A DNA stretch of 64,000 nt from Candidatus Woesearchaeota archaeon (lineage in GTDB: Archaea; Nanobdellota; Nanobdellia; Woesearchaeales; UBA10216): contig JACPCV010000003.1 of NCBI GenBank assembly GCA_016184345.1, positions 179,147 to 243,146 of the forward strand, given 5' to 3'. Shown piece after piece: positions 46,524 through 55,571 of the stretch (the first letter of the stretch is position 1; each line of letters begins with the position of its first letter). The notes beneath the pieces are model-generated. The model was not told the DNA's origin, did not search any database, and saw nothing but the letters and a program-made list of their open reading frames with translations. Both the position numbers and the translations under genes were made by a program.

Positions 46524-47857
46524 TGGAGGTAAGCCTTCGTCCTCTTGAGCACGTCTTTAATTATAGTCATTCCCCTCTCAGGCCCTATTGAAACAATGGA
46601 TACAGGGATCTGTGTGGCAGCTACCATGTCCCTTATATAGTCCTTCATTCCCTGTGGCAGGGCATCGTAGCCATTTTCAACAGCAGCACTTTTTTCTTTC
46701 TCTGTCATTTGCTGCCAGAAGTATTCCTTCTTGCCGTAAACCGGCTTCCACCCTTTAAGCTGGAACGGAAACCTCGTGGTTTTCCTGCCGTCTTTCTCGT
46801 AGGCAACAGCAGCTTTGAAGGGCTTTCCCGATAAAACATCAATCTTGGTTATTACCCATTCGTCAACACCGTTAGTTGCCCCAAACTCGCTTCCGTCCTG
46901 CCTTATCCACTTTCCAAGCAGCTGCAAATCACCGTCAACAGCCTTTTTCTTCTCTGCTGCTGTCAGCCTTTCGCCCTTTTTCTCCTTCTTCGCATCCTCA
47001 TAGCTGCCAAGCTCTGTCGGAAACTCGCCCTCGCCAACCCTCGTCGGGTATGCTTTCGCAATAGCAACGACTTTGAATTTTCTCAAGTCAACGCCAAGGT
47101 TTGCAGCTGCACCCCCTGCGGTGCAGTTCGAACTCGTTACATAAGGTCTTGTGCCGTGCACTATGTCAAGCAATGAGCCCTGCGCGCCTTCAAGAAGCAT
47201 AGTCTCTCCCATGGCAAGAGCCTCGTTCAGCACATAGGCGCAACTCCCAACATAGGGCATTATCTTCTCGGCGTATTTTGAGCACTCAGCGTGAATCCCT
47301 GCCGCATAAGCGCTTATCTCTTTTTCGCTGCCGCCTTTGATGACCCCGCACTTTTCAAGCTCAAATGCCTTCGCAGCAACTACCGCTTTTACTTTGTCTT
47401 TAAAATTGCCGCTTATTAAGTCATAAATGGTTATGTCCTCTGTCCTTGATGCCTTGTCTTTGGCTGCAGGTCCTATGCCTCTTTTTGTCGTGCCGAGCTT
47501 CCCGCTTGCCGCCCCTCCTGCGTCAAGCGCAACATGGTATGGCATTATTAGGTGTGCCCTCTCATCAAGCAGTATCTTACCGCTTATCCTGAAGCCAGCC
47601 TTGACAACTGCGTCATAATCGGCAAAAAACGTTTTTGGGTTGAAGAAAACATCAGGGCCTATCGCAACGTTCTTGCTCTGGATTACTCCGGCAGGCAGTA
47701 TGTGCAGTATTACCTGCGTGCCATTCGCAACTATCGTGTGCCCTGCGTTATCCCCGCCGTTGAACCTCACAACCCAGTCAGAATCAGCAGCCAGCAGGTC
47801 AACTATCTTTCCCTTGCCCTCATCCCCCCAGTATGCGCCGATTACTATGCTGTTCAT
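46520..47857 (-). CDS. purA: Adenylosuccinate synthetase
   Basis: GAYWGDEGKGKIVDLLA, NGGDNAGHT, TTKRGIGPA, EGAQGSLLDIVHGTRPYVTSSN. Confidence 0.96.
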   Translation of the reverse strand: MNSIVIGAYWGDEGKGKIVDLLAADSDWVVRFNGGDNAGHTIVANGTQVILHILPAGVIQSKNVAIGPDVFFNPKTFFADYDAVVKAGFRISGKILLDERAHLIMPYHVALDAGGAASGKLGTTKRGIGPAAKDKASRTEDITIYDLISGNFKDKVKAVVAAKAFELEKCGVIKGGSEKEISAYAAGIHAECSKYAEKIMPYVGSCAYVLNEALAMGETMLLEGAQGSLLDIVHGTRPYVTSSNCTAGGAAANLGVDLRKFKVVAIAKAYPTRVGEGEFPTELGSYEDAKKEKKGERLTAAEKKKAVDGDLQLLGKWIRQDGSEFGATNGVDEWVITKIDVLSGKPFKAAVAYEKDGRKTTRFPFQLKGWKPVYGKKEYFWQQMTEKEKSAAVENGYDALPQGMKDYIRDMVAATQIPVSIVSIGPERGMTIIKDVLKRTKAYLQ

Positions 47858-48210
47858 CAGGTCTCACCTTGCGCAGGCTGCTTTTTGTCTCCTTCGTATA
47901 TGCAAGAAGCTGCCAGAACCGCGCCTGTGTACGGCTTCAACATGCCTCTAAGCTGATTTATTCTCCTTTCAGCCTTGCCGTAGTCAGCTGATGTGCCTGT
48001 TGCCACTATCGTTCGTTGCGCCACATTAGCTACATCATAATGGCGGTTTCTCCTGTCGTTCACTTTGCCGTTAGGTGGTGAGTGACTTTTGGCAGCGCCA
48101 TTTCCAACGCGAGCCTCAAGTCCAAACTCTTCCTTCACCCTTTTCGCAACTTCATCTGCCAAAGTCCTAGTTGCCTTTATCTCTATCAGCACTTCTATGT
48201 TAACGCTCAT
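47857..48210 (-). CDS. Hypothetical protein upstream of purA
   Basis: MSVNIEVLIEIKATRTLADEVAKRVKEEFGLEARV...; stop overlaps purA start. Confidence 0.55.
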   Translation of the reverse strand: MSVNIEVLIEIKATRTLADEVAKRVKEEFGLEARVGNGAAKSHSPPNGKVNDRRNRHYDVANVAQRTIVATGTSADYGKAERRINQLRGMLKPYTGAVLAASCIYEGDKKQPAQGET

Positions 48211-48282
48211 AAAAACCTCACCCGCAACGTGAATGTGCAAACAGGCAAACGTTTAAATAGGTTTTGGACATGCTTATGCAAC

Positions 48283-48871
48283 ATGGCCAAAGCCAAACAT
48301 TCAGGGCTGTCTGCCCTCGAAGAAACCAAGCTGAAGATTCTTGCAATTGACTGCCTTAAGGCAATGAAGGAGCAGAAGACCTTTCGTGTTCTTTCAAGGG
48401 AGCTTTCGCTTCCGGCAGGCGTTCTTAACCGCTACATTCACGGCTATGTCCTGCCAAAATCAGACAGGGCTGAAAGGATTGTGTCATATTTCACAAAGAG
48501 CTACATGGCCAAGCTGCTTGAAGCGGCAAAGAGCAGGAGCTCAAAGTTTATAGTCACTGCCGACATCCTTTCGCAGCCGTTCCTTTTGAATGTCATAGCT
48601 TTCAACGTGAGAAAAGCCTTTGCCAGCGTTGTAGCAAATAGCAGGATAAGCGCCGTATTAACGGCTGCTGTTGACGGCGTGCCGCAACAGTAATGTGCTG
48701 ATTGTTGATGACGTAATAAGGGCAGGCACTACTTTTGATGCCCTGATGAGCATCTGCAGCCAGGCCAAGGCAAACGTTATTGGCATATTCGCCCTTTTCA
48801 TAACCTCTTCAGCTTACAATGACCTCAGGAAGAAGCATGACGTGCATTACCTTGTTCTATTGGAGGGCTAG
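48283..48871 (+). pseudogene. HTH-phosphoribosyltransferase-type regulator (GfcR-like), internally deleted and frameshifted
   Basis: Frame 1 HTH ...AVLTAAVDGVPQQ*; PRPP motif VLIVDDVIRAGTTFDAL continues in another frame. Confidence 0.65.
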
Positions 48872-49371
48872 TGCAGCCTGATTATTTCTGCCGTATTTGT
48901 TGCCGTGTCGTATACCGCTACGCTCATCCCCTTTATCTTGTCGCTTGTCTCGTCAACCAGCGTTCCGGGATTGAGCCACAGCGTTTTCCCCTCCATCTTT
49001 GCATGTGCAATGTGAGTATGCCCTGAGAAGACAGCATCATATTTCCCTAACTTCAAGGCAGCTTCCAGCAGCGGCTGCAAGTGGCCGTGCGTTACAAATA
49101 TCATTCTTCCCTCAATGGCAATTTCCATTTTCTCATCATGGTACTCAATAAACTCGCCGTTCCTTTGCCTATGCAAATCCCTGTCGCCGTCATTGTTGCC
49201 AAAAACGCCCTTTATTGGGCAGTTCAGAGCTGAGAACCTTGCTGCCGAGAATGGCGAAACCCAGTCGCCGCAGTGAATAACCAGCCCGGCTTTTTCTTTG
49301 TTGAAAATATCTATGGCTTGAAGAATCCGCAGCCGCTGGTCGTGGGTGTCTGATATTACGCCGATTTTCAT
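48868..49371 (-). CDS. YfcE/MJ0936-type phosphodiesterase
   Basis: IGVISDTHDQR, HCGDWVSPF, FGNNDGD, THGH, SGHTHIAH. Confidence 0.9.
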   Translation of the reverse strand: MKIGVISDTHDQRLRILQAIDIFNKEKAGLVIHCGDWVSPFSAARFSALNCPIKGVFGNNDGDRDLHRQRNGEFIEYHDEKMEIAIEGRMIFVTHGHLQPLLEAALKLGKYDAVFSGHTHIAHAKMEGKTLWLNPGTLVDETSDKIKGMSVAVYDTATNTAEIIRLH

Positions 49372-49778
49372 TTTTTAATAGCCCTGATGAATTCCCTTGC
49401 GTCCTTTGGCAGTCCTTTTGTGATCGCCTTCAGCACTATCTCATCATCGATGCTGCCGTATTCGTGCGCGATTATGTTCATCATCCCTTTTGCCTTCTTT
49501 AGCTTTGCGCACAGCTCATCTGTAATTATTTTGTTCTCAGAAAGTATATCGAAGGCATCGGTGTCGCTTTCAGGCATTCTGAGCCTTGTGTCTTTTATTT
49601 TAAGGAAAGCCAGGTCAGTTAGGGCTTCAATAATTTTTTCAGCGTACCTTTCGCATGCGGCTTTTTTCTCTATGTTTGACCTGTATTCTCCAGCACTTTT
49701 GGGAACTATTCTTCCCAGCTCCTCAAGGAACCTGTTTAGGTCTTTTATCTTCTCTGCCGTCCTTGTCATTTCCATCAC
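49368..49778 (-). CDS. HepT/DUF86-like HEPN protein
   Basis: Helical protein with MNIIAHEYGSIDDEIV; overlaps MNT partner. Confidence 0.75.
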   Translation of the reverse strand: MMEMTRTAEKIKDLNRFLEELGRIVPKSAGEYRSNIEKKAACERYAEKIIEALTDLAFLKIKDTRLRMPESDTDAFDILSENKIITDELCAKLKKAKGMMNIIAHEYGSIDDEIVLKAITKGLPKDAREFIRAIKK

Positions 49779-50365
49779 GCCTTGGCGCCGAATATTTCCC
49801 TTAGCCTTATGAAGTAGCCCTGGTCTTTCAGGTGTGTTGCCGTGAAGTTTATATTATCGTAATCAGCTGCCTTGTAAACGATTTTGTGGTTCTTTGCAAT
49901 CTCCCGCTTTACCTTCTCGGGCAGCGTGTTGAAAACCTGGATATCCGCTTTTTCAGGCAGCTGCCCTGAAACCCTTATCCTGAACTGTGTTGCTTCCTTC
50001 AGCGAGATGTCTCTCCTTAAAACAACGCAGATGTCAATGTCAGACCTCGGAGTGAATGTGCCGTCTGCAAACGAGCCGAACAGCAGTATTGCCCTGGCTT
50101 CGCTGCCCAGTTCGTCCTGCAAAACCGCCTCTGCCGCTTTTTTAATTATTTCCTCATTTTCCTGGTTCTTCCTGAGCTTAAACTCCCCTTCAAACCTGCT
50201 TGCATTCGTGATGAATTCAAGCTTTGGCTTTATGTCCCTGCTCAGCCTGTTTCTTTCCGACTGTGTCAGGGTCCTGCCTTCAAGCTGTTTTATTATTATC
50301 TCTATCTCTCTTCTTCCAAACACCCTTCGGGCATTTCTGTCCTTCGTTAAAAGCTCCTTCAGCAT
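49775..50365 (-). CDS. MntA-like minimal nucleotidyltransferase with N-terminal HTH-like region
   Basis: ILLFGSFADGTFTPRSDIDICVVLRR (GSx10DxD). Confidence 0.82.
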   Translation of the reverse strand: MLKELLTKDRNARRVFGRREIEIIIKQLEGRTLTQSERNRLSRDIKPKLEFITNASRFEGEFKLRKNQENEEIIKKAAEAVLQDELGSEARAILLFGSFADGTFTPRSDIDICVVLRRDISLKEATQFRIRVSGQLPEKADIQVFNTLPEKVKREIAKNHKIVYKAADYDNINFTATHLKDQGYFIRLREIFGAKA

Positions 50366-50469
50366 CTTCCCAACCTTGCTTAATTTTATTCATAATTTAG
50401 GTTATTTTAACCTATAAAAAGGTTATTTTTGGCTATTTATAAGTTTTTTGTTTTCAGAATGCCCGGCTG

Positions 50470-51309
50470 TCAGGCTAGGGAGCCTATCTCGCCGTTAAGC
50501 TCCTTTACCGCTTTCGCAGCAGCTTTGACATAATCCCCGCCAAAGTCCTCGTAAGCGTAGCTTATTCCTGAGCTGCTGTTTATCCTGTGGAGCTTGAGGT
50601 TTCCTGTTGTTCTCCTGAGCAGGGCAGCAACGTCTGCAGCATTCCCTCCCTGAGCGCCAACCCCGGGTATGAGCAACGGTATCTTTTTGCCTGTGCTGGC
50701 GAACAGTTCCAGTATTTTCCTTAGCTCGTAGATGTTGGTTGCGCCGACAACCGCCCCAACCCCTGGCTTATGCCATTCAGCTACTTTGGCTGCAGTTTCC
50801 ATGAAAACCTCTTTGCCGCTTTTCAGCTGCAGCTGCTGTAAGTCAGCAGCTCCCGGATTGGAAGTCCTTACCAGCACATAAACACCTTTGCCCTTGCCGC
50901 ACCATCTTGTGAAAGGCGCGACGCTGTCCGAGCCCATGTAGGGGCTTACCGTGACAGCATCTGCCTCCCATGCCTCAAACACCTCTTTTGAGTATGCCTC
51001 GCTGCTTTTCCCAATATCCCCCCGTTTCGCATCAAGGATTACCGGAAGCTTCTTTTTTTTCGCAACAGCAATCACTTCCTCCATTGCCTTCAGCCCAGGG
51101 AAGCCGTATTGCGCGAAGAATGCGTAGTTTGGCTTCACGGCCGAAATTTTGTCTGCGACAGCAGCCAGTATTTCAGAGTAAAACTTCACTATTTTTTTCC
51201 CTGTGTCTTTTTGCTGCAGTGGAATCCTCTCAACTATAGGGTCCATCCCAAGGCAGGCTATGCTGCCGTTCCTCTCGGCAGCCTTTTCAAGCAGTTCAGG
51301 AAAATTCAT
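50470..51309 (-). CDS. pyrF: Orotidine 5'-phosphate decarboxylase
   Basis: CLGMDPIVERIP, KPNYAFFAQYGFPGLKAMEEVI, VILDAKRGDIGKSSEAYSKEVF. Confidence 0.93.
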   Translation of the reverse strand: MNFPELLEKAAERNGSIACLGMDPIVERIPLQQKDTGKKIVKFYSEILAAVADKISAVKPNYAFFAQYGFPGLKAMEEVIAVAKKKKLPVILDAKRGDIGKSSEAYSKEVFEAWEADAVTVSPYMGSDSVAPFTRWCGKGKGVYVLVRTSNPGAADLQQLQLKSGKEVFMETAAKVAEWHKPGVGAVVGATNIYELRKILELFASTGKKIPLLIPGVGAQGGNAADVAALLRRTTGNLKLHRINSSSGISYAYEDFGGDYVKAAAKAVKELNGEIGSLA

Positions 51310-51319
51310 TCTCCAGCCT

Positions 51320-51934
51320 TCAGCAGAGCTTGCATTTGTGGTGGTCTCGTGTTATCTGTACCATCTTCTCGTTTTCCTTTTCGCGCTTCATTACTTCAAT
51401 TATTGCCTTTCTTATCAGGTCGTGGGGGTCTTTGTCGTAGATGAGCTTAGCCCCTGTTTTCTTGCTGGCAATCTTGATTATGTCATCCACAAAGTCAGCT
51501 ATCCCGCCTGAGCCCTGCATTATGCCAACGACCATGCCTTCGTCATACGCGATTGTGAACTCGTTAAGTGTCCCCACGTGCCCTCCGACAATTATGACGG
51601 CGTCGCAGTTGGTAACATTCACTACGTTCCTTCCCTTGAAGCCGAAGCCGGTATAGATTATTATGTCGTAGGTGTCTGTCGGGAACTTGTACTTGTGCAC
51701 GTGCTCATGCAGGTTTTCAGCCGGGGACACTCCCATCACAAAGCCGTCAGCGTCCTTTGCTCCCTTGCTTGCCTCGTATGGTATGCCCCTGCATGCCCCG
51801 TTTACCAGTATGCAGTTGTGCCGGGCTATCTCCCTTCCAATGGCGTAAGCAAGCGAAAGCGCTTTTTTGGAAAGGTTCTGCTCCCCCTTTTCAAGCCCTG
51901 AGCCCATCACGCCTATTTTCAGCTTCATCTTCAC
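51320..51934 (-). CDS. LOG-family Rossmann protein
   Basis: LVNGACRGIPYEASKGAKDADGFVMGVSPA...AVIIVGGHVGTLNEFTIAYDEG. Confidence 0.8.
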   Translation of the reverse strand: MKMKLKIGVMGSGLEKGEQNLSKKALSLAYAIGREIARHNCILVNGACRGIPYEASKGAKDADGFVMGVSPAENLHEHVHKYKFPTDTYDIIIYTGFGFKGRNVVNVTNCDAVIIVGGHVGTLNEFTIAYDEGMVVGIMQGSGGIADFVDDIIKIASKKTGAKLIYDKDPHDLIRKAIIEVMKREKENEKMVQITRDHHKCKLC

Positions 51935-51985
51935 ACCTTTTTCTTAAGCTATAGCGGCAGCCTCCAATAAATACTTTGCTGTCAG

Positions 51986-52633
51986 CTACTGCTCAAATCC
52001 CATCTTCCTGCCCCACTCGGCAGGGTTTCTGCTCCATTCCTTTAGCATGCTTATCTCTTCTTTCTGGATATAGCCCTTCTTTGCAGCCACTTTCACGAGT
52101 GTGCTGAAGTTGCTCAGTGTCAGCAGCGCGCATTTTGCCTCTTCAAACCCCTTCCTTGCTATCTCCATCTCGTACGTGAATATCGCGAGGCACTTTTCAA
52201 CAACCGCCCCTTCCTTCCTTGCGGCCGTTACTGATGAAAGTGATGTTCCTCCTGTGCTGACCAGGTCTTCTATTACCAGCACTTTCTGCCCGGGCTCAAG
52301 CCCGCCTTCAATCAGGTTCTCCCTTCCGTGGTCTTTTGCCTCTTTCCTGATGTAAATCATCGGCTTCTTCAGCTTTTCAGCAACAAGGGCTGCCCAGGGT
52401 ATGCTTGCGGTTGCTATGCCTGCAATGACGTCTGCTTCAACAGCTTCCCTTTTGATTTTCCTGACATAGAAGTCCCTCAGCAGCTTCCTCTCGCTTGGCT
52501 TAGACAGCAGCAGCCTGTTGTCGCAGTATATCGGGCTGAAAATCCCGGATGCGAACCTGAACGGCTTTTGCGGCCTCAGTATGACCGCTCCCGCCTTCAG
52601 CAGCAATTCAGCAACCTTTGATTCAGTTCCCAT
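51986..52633 (-). CDS. pyrE: Orotate phosphoribosyltransferase
   Basis: FASGIFSPIYCDNRLLLS, GIATASIPWAALVAEKLKKPMIYIRKEAKDHG, VLVIEDLVSTGGTSL. Confidence 0.95.
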   Translation of the reverse strand: MGTESKVAELLLKAGAVILRPQKPFRFASGIFSPIYCDNRLLLSKPSERKLLRDFYVRKIKREAVEADVIAGIATASIPWAALVAEKLKKPMIYIRKEAKDHGRENLIEGGLEPGQKVLVIEDLVSTGGTSLSSVTAARKEGAVVEKCLAIFTYEMEIARKGFEEAKCALLTLSNFSTLVKVAAKKGYIQKEEISMLKEWSRNPAEWGRKMGFEQ

Positions 52634-53939
52634 TGAAAACAGCCTCTTTTCCTTTCGTTTTTTCGTCCGTAATCTGGCCGCTGCTGTAAATGATTTTCCC
52701 GTTGACTATCGTAGCGGCAACTGCCCCCTTAACCTTCCAGCCGTTAAAGGGCGTCCACCCGCACTTTGTCAGCATGTCCTCGTTTTTTATTGTTTTCTCT
52801 TCTTTCATGTCAACAAGTGTTATGTTGGCATCCATTCCAACAGCGATTTTCCCATTGTTTTTAATCCCGAACACCACAGCAGGGCTTCCCGAAGTCAGTT
52901 TTATCAGCTGCTGCAGTGATAGCCTGTTTTTATTGACTGCATCCAGCATTAGCGGCATCATTGTCTGCAGCCCAGGCATCCCTGAAGGTGCTTCCCAGTA
53001 ATCTTTTTCCTTCTCTTCCCTTGTGTGTGGTGCGTGGTCTGTTGCAACCATGTCAACCACTCCATCAGTGATAGCGTTCCACAGCGCAGCAACATCCTCT
53101 TTGGTTCGCAGTGGCGGGTTTACTTTTGCGTAGTTCCCCAGTTCCCCTGCGGATTCGGCAGTAAGGAACAGGTGATGGGGTGTTATTTCACATGTAACTG
53201 CCCCCTTTGCAGAAGCCATGATTTCAGCCTCTTCTTTTGTGCTCATGTGGCAGAGGTGCAGCCGTGCCTTGTTTCTCTTCGCAAGCTCTATTGCCCTTGC
53301 AACTTCCCTCTTGGCAGCGTCGGTGCCCCTCATCATCAGGTGGGACTCGGCAGCGTCCTTTATTTCCACGTTCCTGAAAATCTCTGTGTTCGCCCTTATC
53401 AGCTCCTCGCTTTCCGCGTGGACAGCTATCCTCTTGCCGCTGCTGAAAACAGTGTTAAGCGCTTGCTCATCAGTAATAAGCAAATCCCCTGTTGACGAGC
53501 CCATGTAAACCTTCACGGCTGCAATGTTTTTTGCCTTCTTTATTTCCTCAATATTCCCGGCAGTCGCCCCGAAGTGAAATCCGTAATTCACAATGCACTT
53601 CGCAGCTGCCAGCTTCCTTTTCTCCTCAAGCAGCGCTACAGTTGTCGTTGCCGGCTTCGTGTTTGGCATGTCAATGATTGTTGTTACCCCTCCGGCAGCC
53701 GCCGTCCTGCTCGCAGTAAGGAAGTCCTCTTTCTGCGTCATTCCCGGCTCGCGGCAGTGCACATGCACATCAATTGCTCCAGGCAGTGCATACTTCCCGG
53801 CAGCATTAACCACCTCGTCCGCAGTTTTCAGCTCAGCAGCAACCGCTATCCTTTGTACCTTGCCGTCATCCCCAACAAAAATATTCCTCTCAAGAAAGTC
53901 ATTACCAACTAAAACTTTGCAGTTTTTGATGAGGAGCAT
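52623..53939 (-). CDS. pyrC: Dihydroorotase
   Basis: PGAIDVHVHCREPGMTQKEDF, GGVTTIIDMPNT, MVATDHAPHTREEKE; start MLLIKNC preferred. Confidence 0.95.
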   Translation of the reverse strand: MLLIKNCKVLVGNDFLERNIFVGDDGKVQRIAVAAELKTADEVVNAAGKYALPGAIDVHVHCREPGMTQKEDFLTASRTAAAGGVTTIIDMPNTKPATTTVALLEEKRKLAAAKCIVNYGFHFGATAGNIEEIKKAKNIAAVKVYMGSSTGDLLITDEQALNTVFSSGKRIAVHAESEELIRANTEIFRNVEIKDAAESHLMMRGTDAAKREVARAIELAKRNKARLHLCHMSTKEEAEIMASAKGAVTCEITPHHLFLTAESAGELGNYAKVNPPLRTKEDVAALWNAITDGVVDMVATDHAPHTREEKEKDYWEAPSGMPGLQTMMPLMLDAVNKNRLSLQQLIKLTSGSPAVVFGIKNNGKIAVGMDANITLVDMKEEKTIKNEDMLTKCGWTPFNGWKVKGAVAATIVNGKIIYSSGQITDEKTKGKEAVFNGN

Positions 53940-54114
53940 CAAAACAGACACTAGCTTCTGGCGTATTTATAAGTGTTTTTGTTGCCCATAAGCAAAATTC
54001 CGAAAGTTTTCTGTCCATTGCTGGCAATTCATACAAATGCTCTGGAAGCTTTTCATCTTTTTTGCACGAAAGTGGATTTCTTGGTAAAGCTTCTTTGCTT
54101 GCCAAAGAAGGTTT

Positions 54115-54155
54115 CACTGGACACTGGACATCTGCCCGGCTAGGGTATATAAGCA
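54115..54155 (+). promoter_or_regulatory. CACTGGACA-box/TATA promoter element, copy C
   Basis: CACTGGACACTGGACATCTGCCCGGCTAGGGTATATAAGCA. Confidence 0.5.
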
Positions 54156-54193
54156 ACTTCTCAATAAAGTGCTGCCACAGAACAGAAAAGCTT

Positions 54194-54218
54194 ATATATG
54201 ACTTAATAAATCATATAT
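54194..54218. promoter_or_regulatory. Putative operator: ATATATGA-9nt-TCATATAT dyad
   Basis: Perfect 8-bp inverted repeat just upstream of the TA-like gene pair. Confidence 0.5.
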
Positions 54219-54237
54219 GTCATGGCAGGTCATTTGA

Positions 54238-54570
54238 ATGAAACTTGTTTTTGTAAGCGACAAGCGATTGTCGGAGGATACTCGCCTGATAAAGCGACTT
54301 TACCGGGCAGAGTCAAGCGACTATACGACTGGAAACTTCGTTTTTGCCTTGCAATATCTTTGGTTTCACGAAGACAAATGGCTTGAGTTAGTAAGGATTG
54401 ATAACTATGAACACGAAAAAGGAAGAGCAGGAGTGCACATCCACAAGTTTGGCACGCCTTTTGTCGAATTTAAGGAAATGAATTTTACAGAGGCTGAACA
54501 ATTAATACTTGCTGTTGGTGAGAAGATAAAACAAAAGATTTTGCTTGGTGATTACGATGGTAAAAATTGA
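54238..54570 (+). CDS. TumE-like (DUF6516-like) putative toxin
   Basis: LVRIDNYEHEKGRAGVHIHKFGTPFVEFKEMNFTEAEQLI. Confidence 0.55.
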   Translation: MKLVFVSDKRLSEDTRLIKRLYRAESSDYTTGNFVFALQYLWFHEDKWLELVRIDNYEHEKGRAGVHIHKFGTPFVEFKEMNFTEAEQLILAVGEKIKQKILLGDYDGKN

Positions 54571-54910
54571 AATTGTGTCTGATATGAAGAAAAAAACGGA
54601 AGAGGAAAATAAATACCTTGAGGCAGTAATTTCGGGTAAGATAAAGCCAAAGCGCGCAGTCCATACAATTGTTTTCACACCTGAAACTTTTGCCAGTACC
54701 TTCAGCCCCGAGCGGGTAAGGCTTATCTTTGCTTTGAAGGACTGGAACGGCAACATATACCGGCTTGCTAAGAAACTCAGAAGGCCTTATGAAGCCGTTC
54801 ACAGGGATATTTCATATTTAGAAAGTTTCGGTTTCATCAAGGTGAAGTCAGTTGGCAGGAAGAGATATCCTCACCTCGCAGGTCCGATTAGGATCCCGGC
54901 GTTTGCGTGA
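54545..54910 (+). CDS. HVO_A0114-like winged-helix DNA-binding protein (putative antitoxin)
   Basis: PERVRLIFALKDWNGNIYRLAKKLRRPYEAVHRDISYLESFGFIKVK. Confidence 0.65.
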   Translation: MVITMVKIEIVSDMKKKTEEENKYLEAVISGKIKPKRAVHTIVFTPETFASTFSPERVRLIFALKDWNGNIYRLAKKLRRPYEAVHRDISYLESFGFIKVKSVGRKRYPHLAGPIRIPAFA

Positions 54911-54953
54911 ATTTATCGCTTACCAGAACTTTGCAGTTCTTTATCGGTAACAT
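54888..54953 (-). pseudogene. Detached second copy of the pyrC 5' end
   Basis: ATG-initiated MLPIKNCKVLVSDKFTQTPGS* vs PyrC MLLIKNCKVLVGNDFLERN. Confidence 0.75.
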
Positions 54954-54969
54954 TTCGACATAGTTTACC

Positions 54970-55539
54970 TTACATTCCTGTACAGTTCTTCCCGCATTCT
55001 AGCAAATAAATCAACAGTTGTAAATCTCCTCCTTGAATATTTAAATTGAACGAAATGTTTACTTCTGTACTAAAAACCACAACAAGCAACCAAAGAATTA
55101 TAAAACTGAGATAAATCAGGGCGGTCTGTTTTTGATAACTTTCTTTAATTCCAATAATGACTGCTATCGACACAGAGGCAAAAAATATCGCTGTCATGAT
55201 TAAATACCGACTGAAAATGATGTCAGAATTAATGCCTGCCAAATTAATTTCTTTTTTGGCAGAACTATCCAATGATAAATAGTTCTCCTTTGAAATATTG
55301 TTGCAAAAAGTTGCTGTGCCTAAGGCAGTCGGACCTTTAAATGCTTTAACATAAAAATCCGGAATTGCTGTTAAGTAGTTAGCACTGTATGTGCCGCAAA
55401 TATTATGTTTTTGATAAAACTTCAGATGGGCTTTTTCATGCAAATCTGTGTTAATCAATGTGATGTAAGGCAATAGCACTAACAGCCCTATTAGAAAAGC
55501 AAAGAACGCATGTTTTCCTAGTTTCAATATATTCCTCAC
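54970..55539 (-). CDS. Membrane protein with HEXXH motif
   Basis: Hydrophobic N-terminus, DLHEKAHLKFYQKH, further TM segments. Confidence 0.55.
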   Translation of the reverse strand: MRNILKLGKHAFFAFLIGLLVLLPYITLINTDLHEKAHLKFYQKHNICGTYSANYLTAIPDFYVKAFKGPTALGTATFCNNISKENYLSLDSSAKKEINLAGINSDIIFSRYLIMTAIFFASVSIAVIIGIKESYQKQTALIYLSFIILWLLVVVFSTEVNISFNLNIQGGDLQLLIYLLECGKNCTGM

Positions 55540-55571
55540 ATCCTTTAGCCTGGTGGTAAGTTAGTGCGCCC

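Noticed and set aside
53902-54156. 84-aa minus-strand ORF upstream of pyrC
   Set aside because: Overlaps pyrC start, promoter and CACTGGACA box; no protein-like pattern
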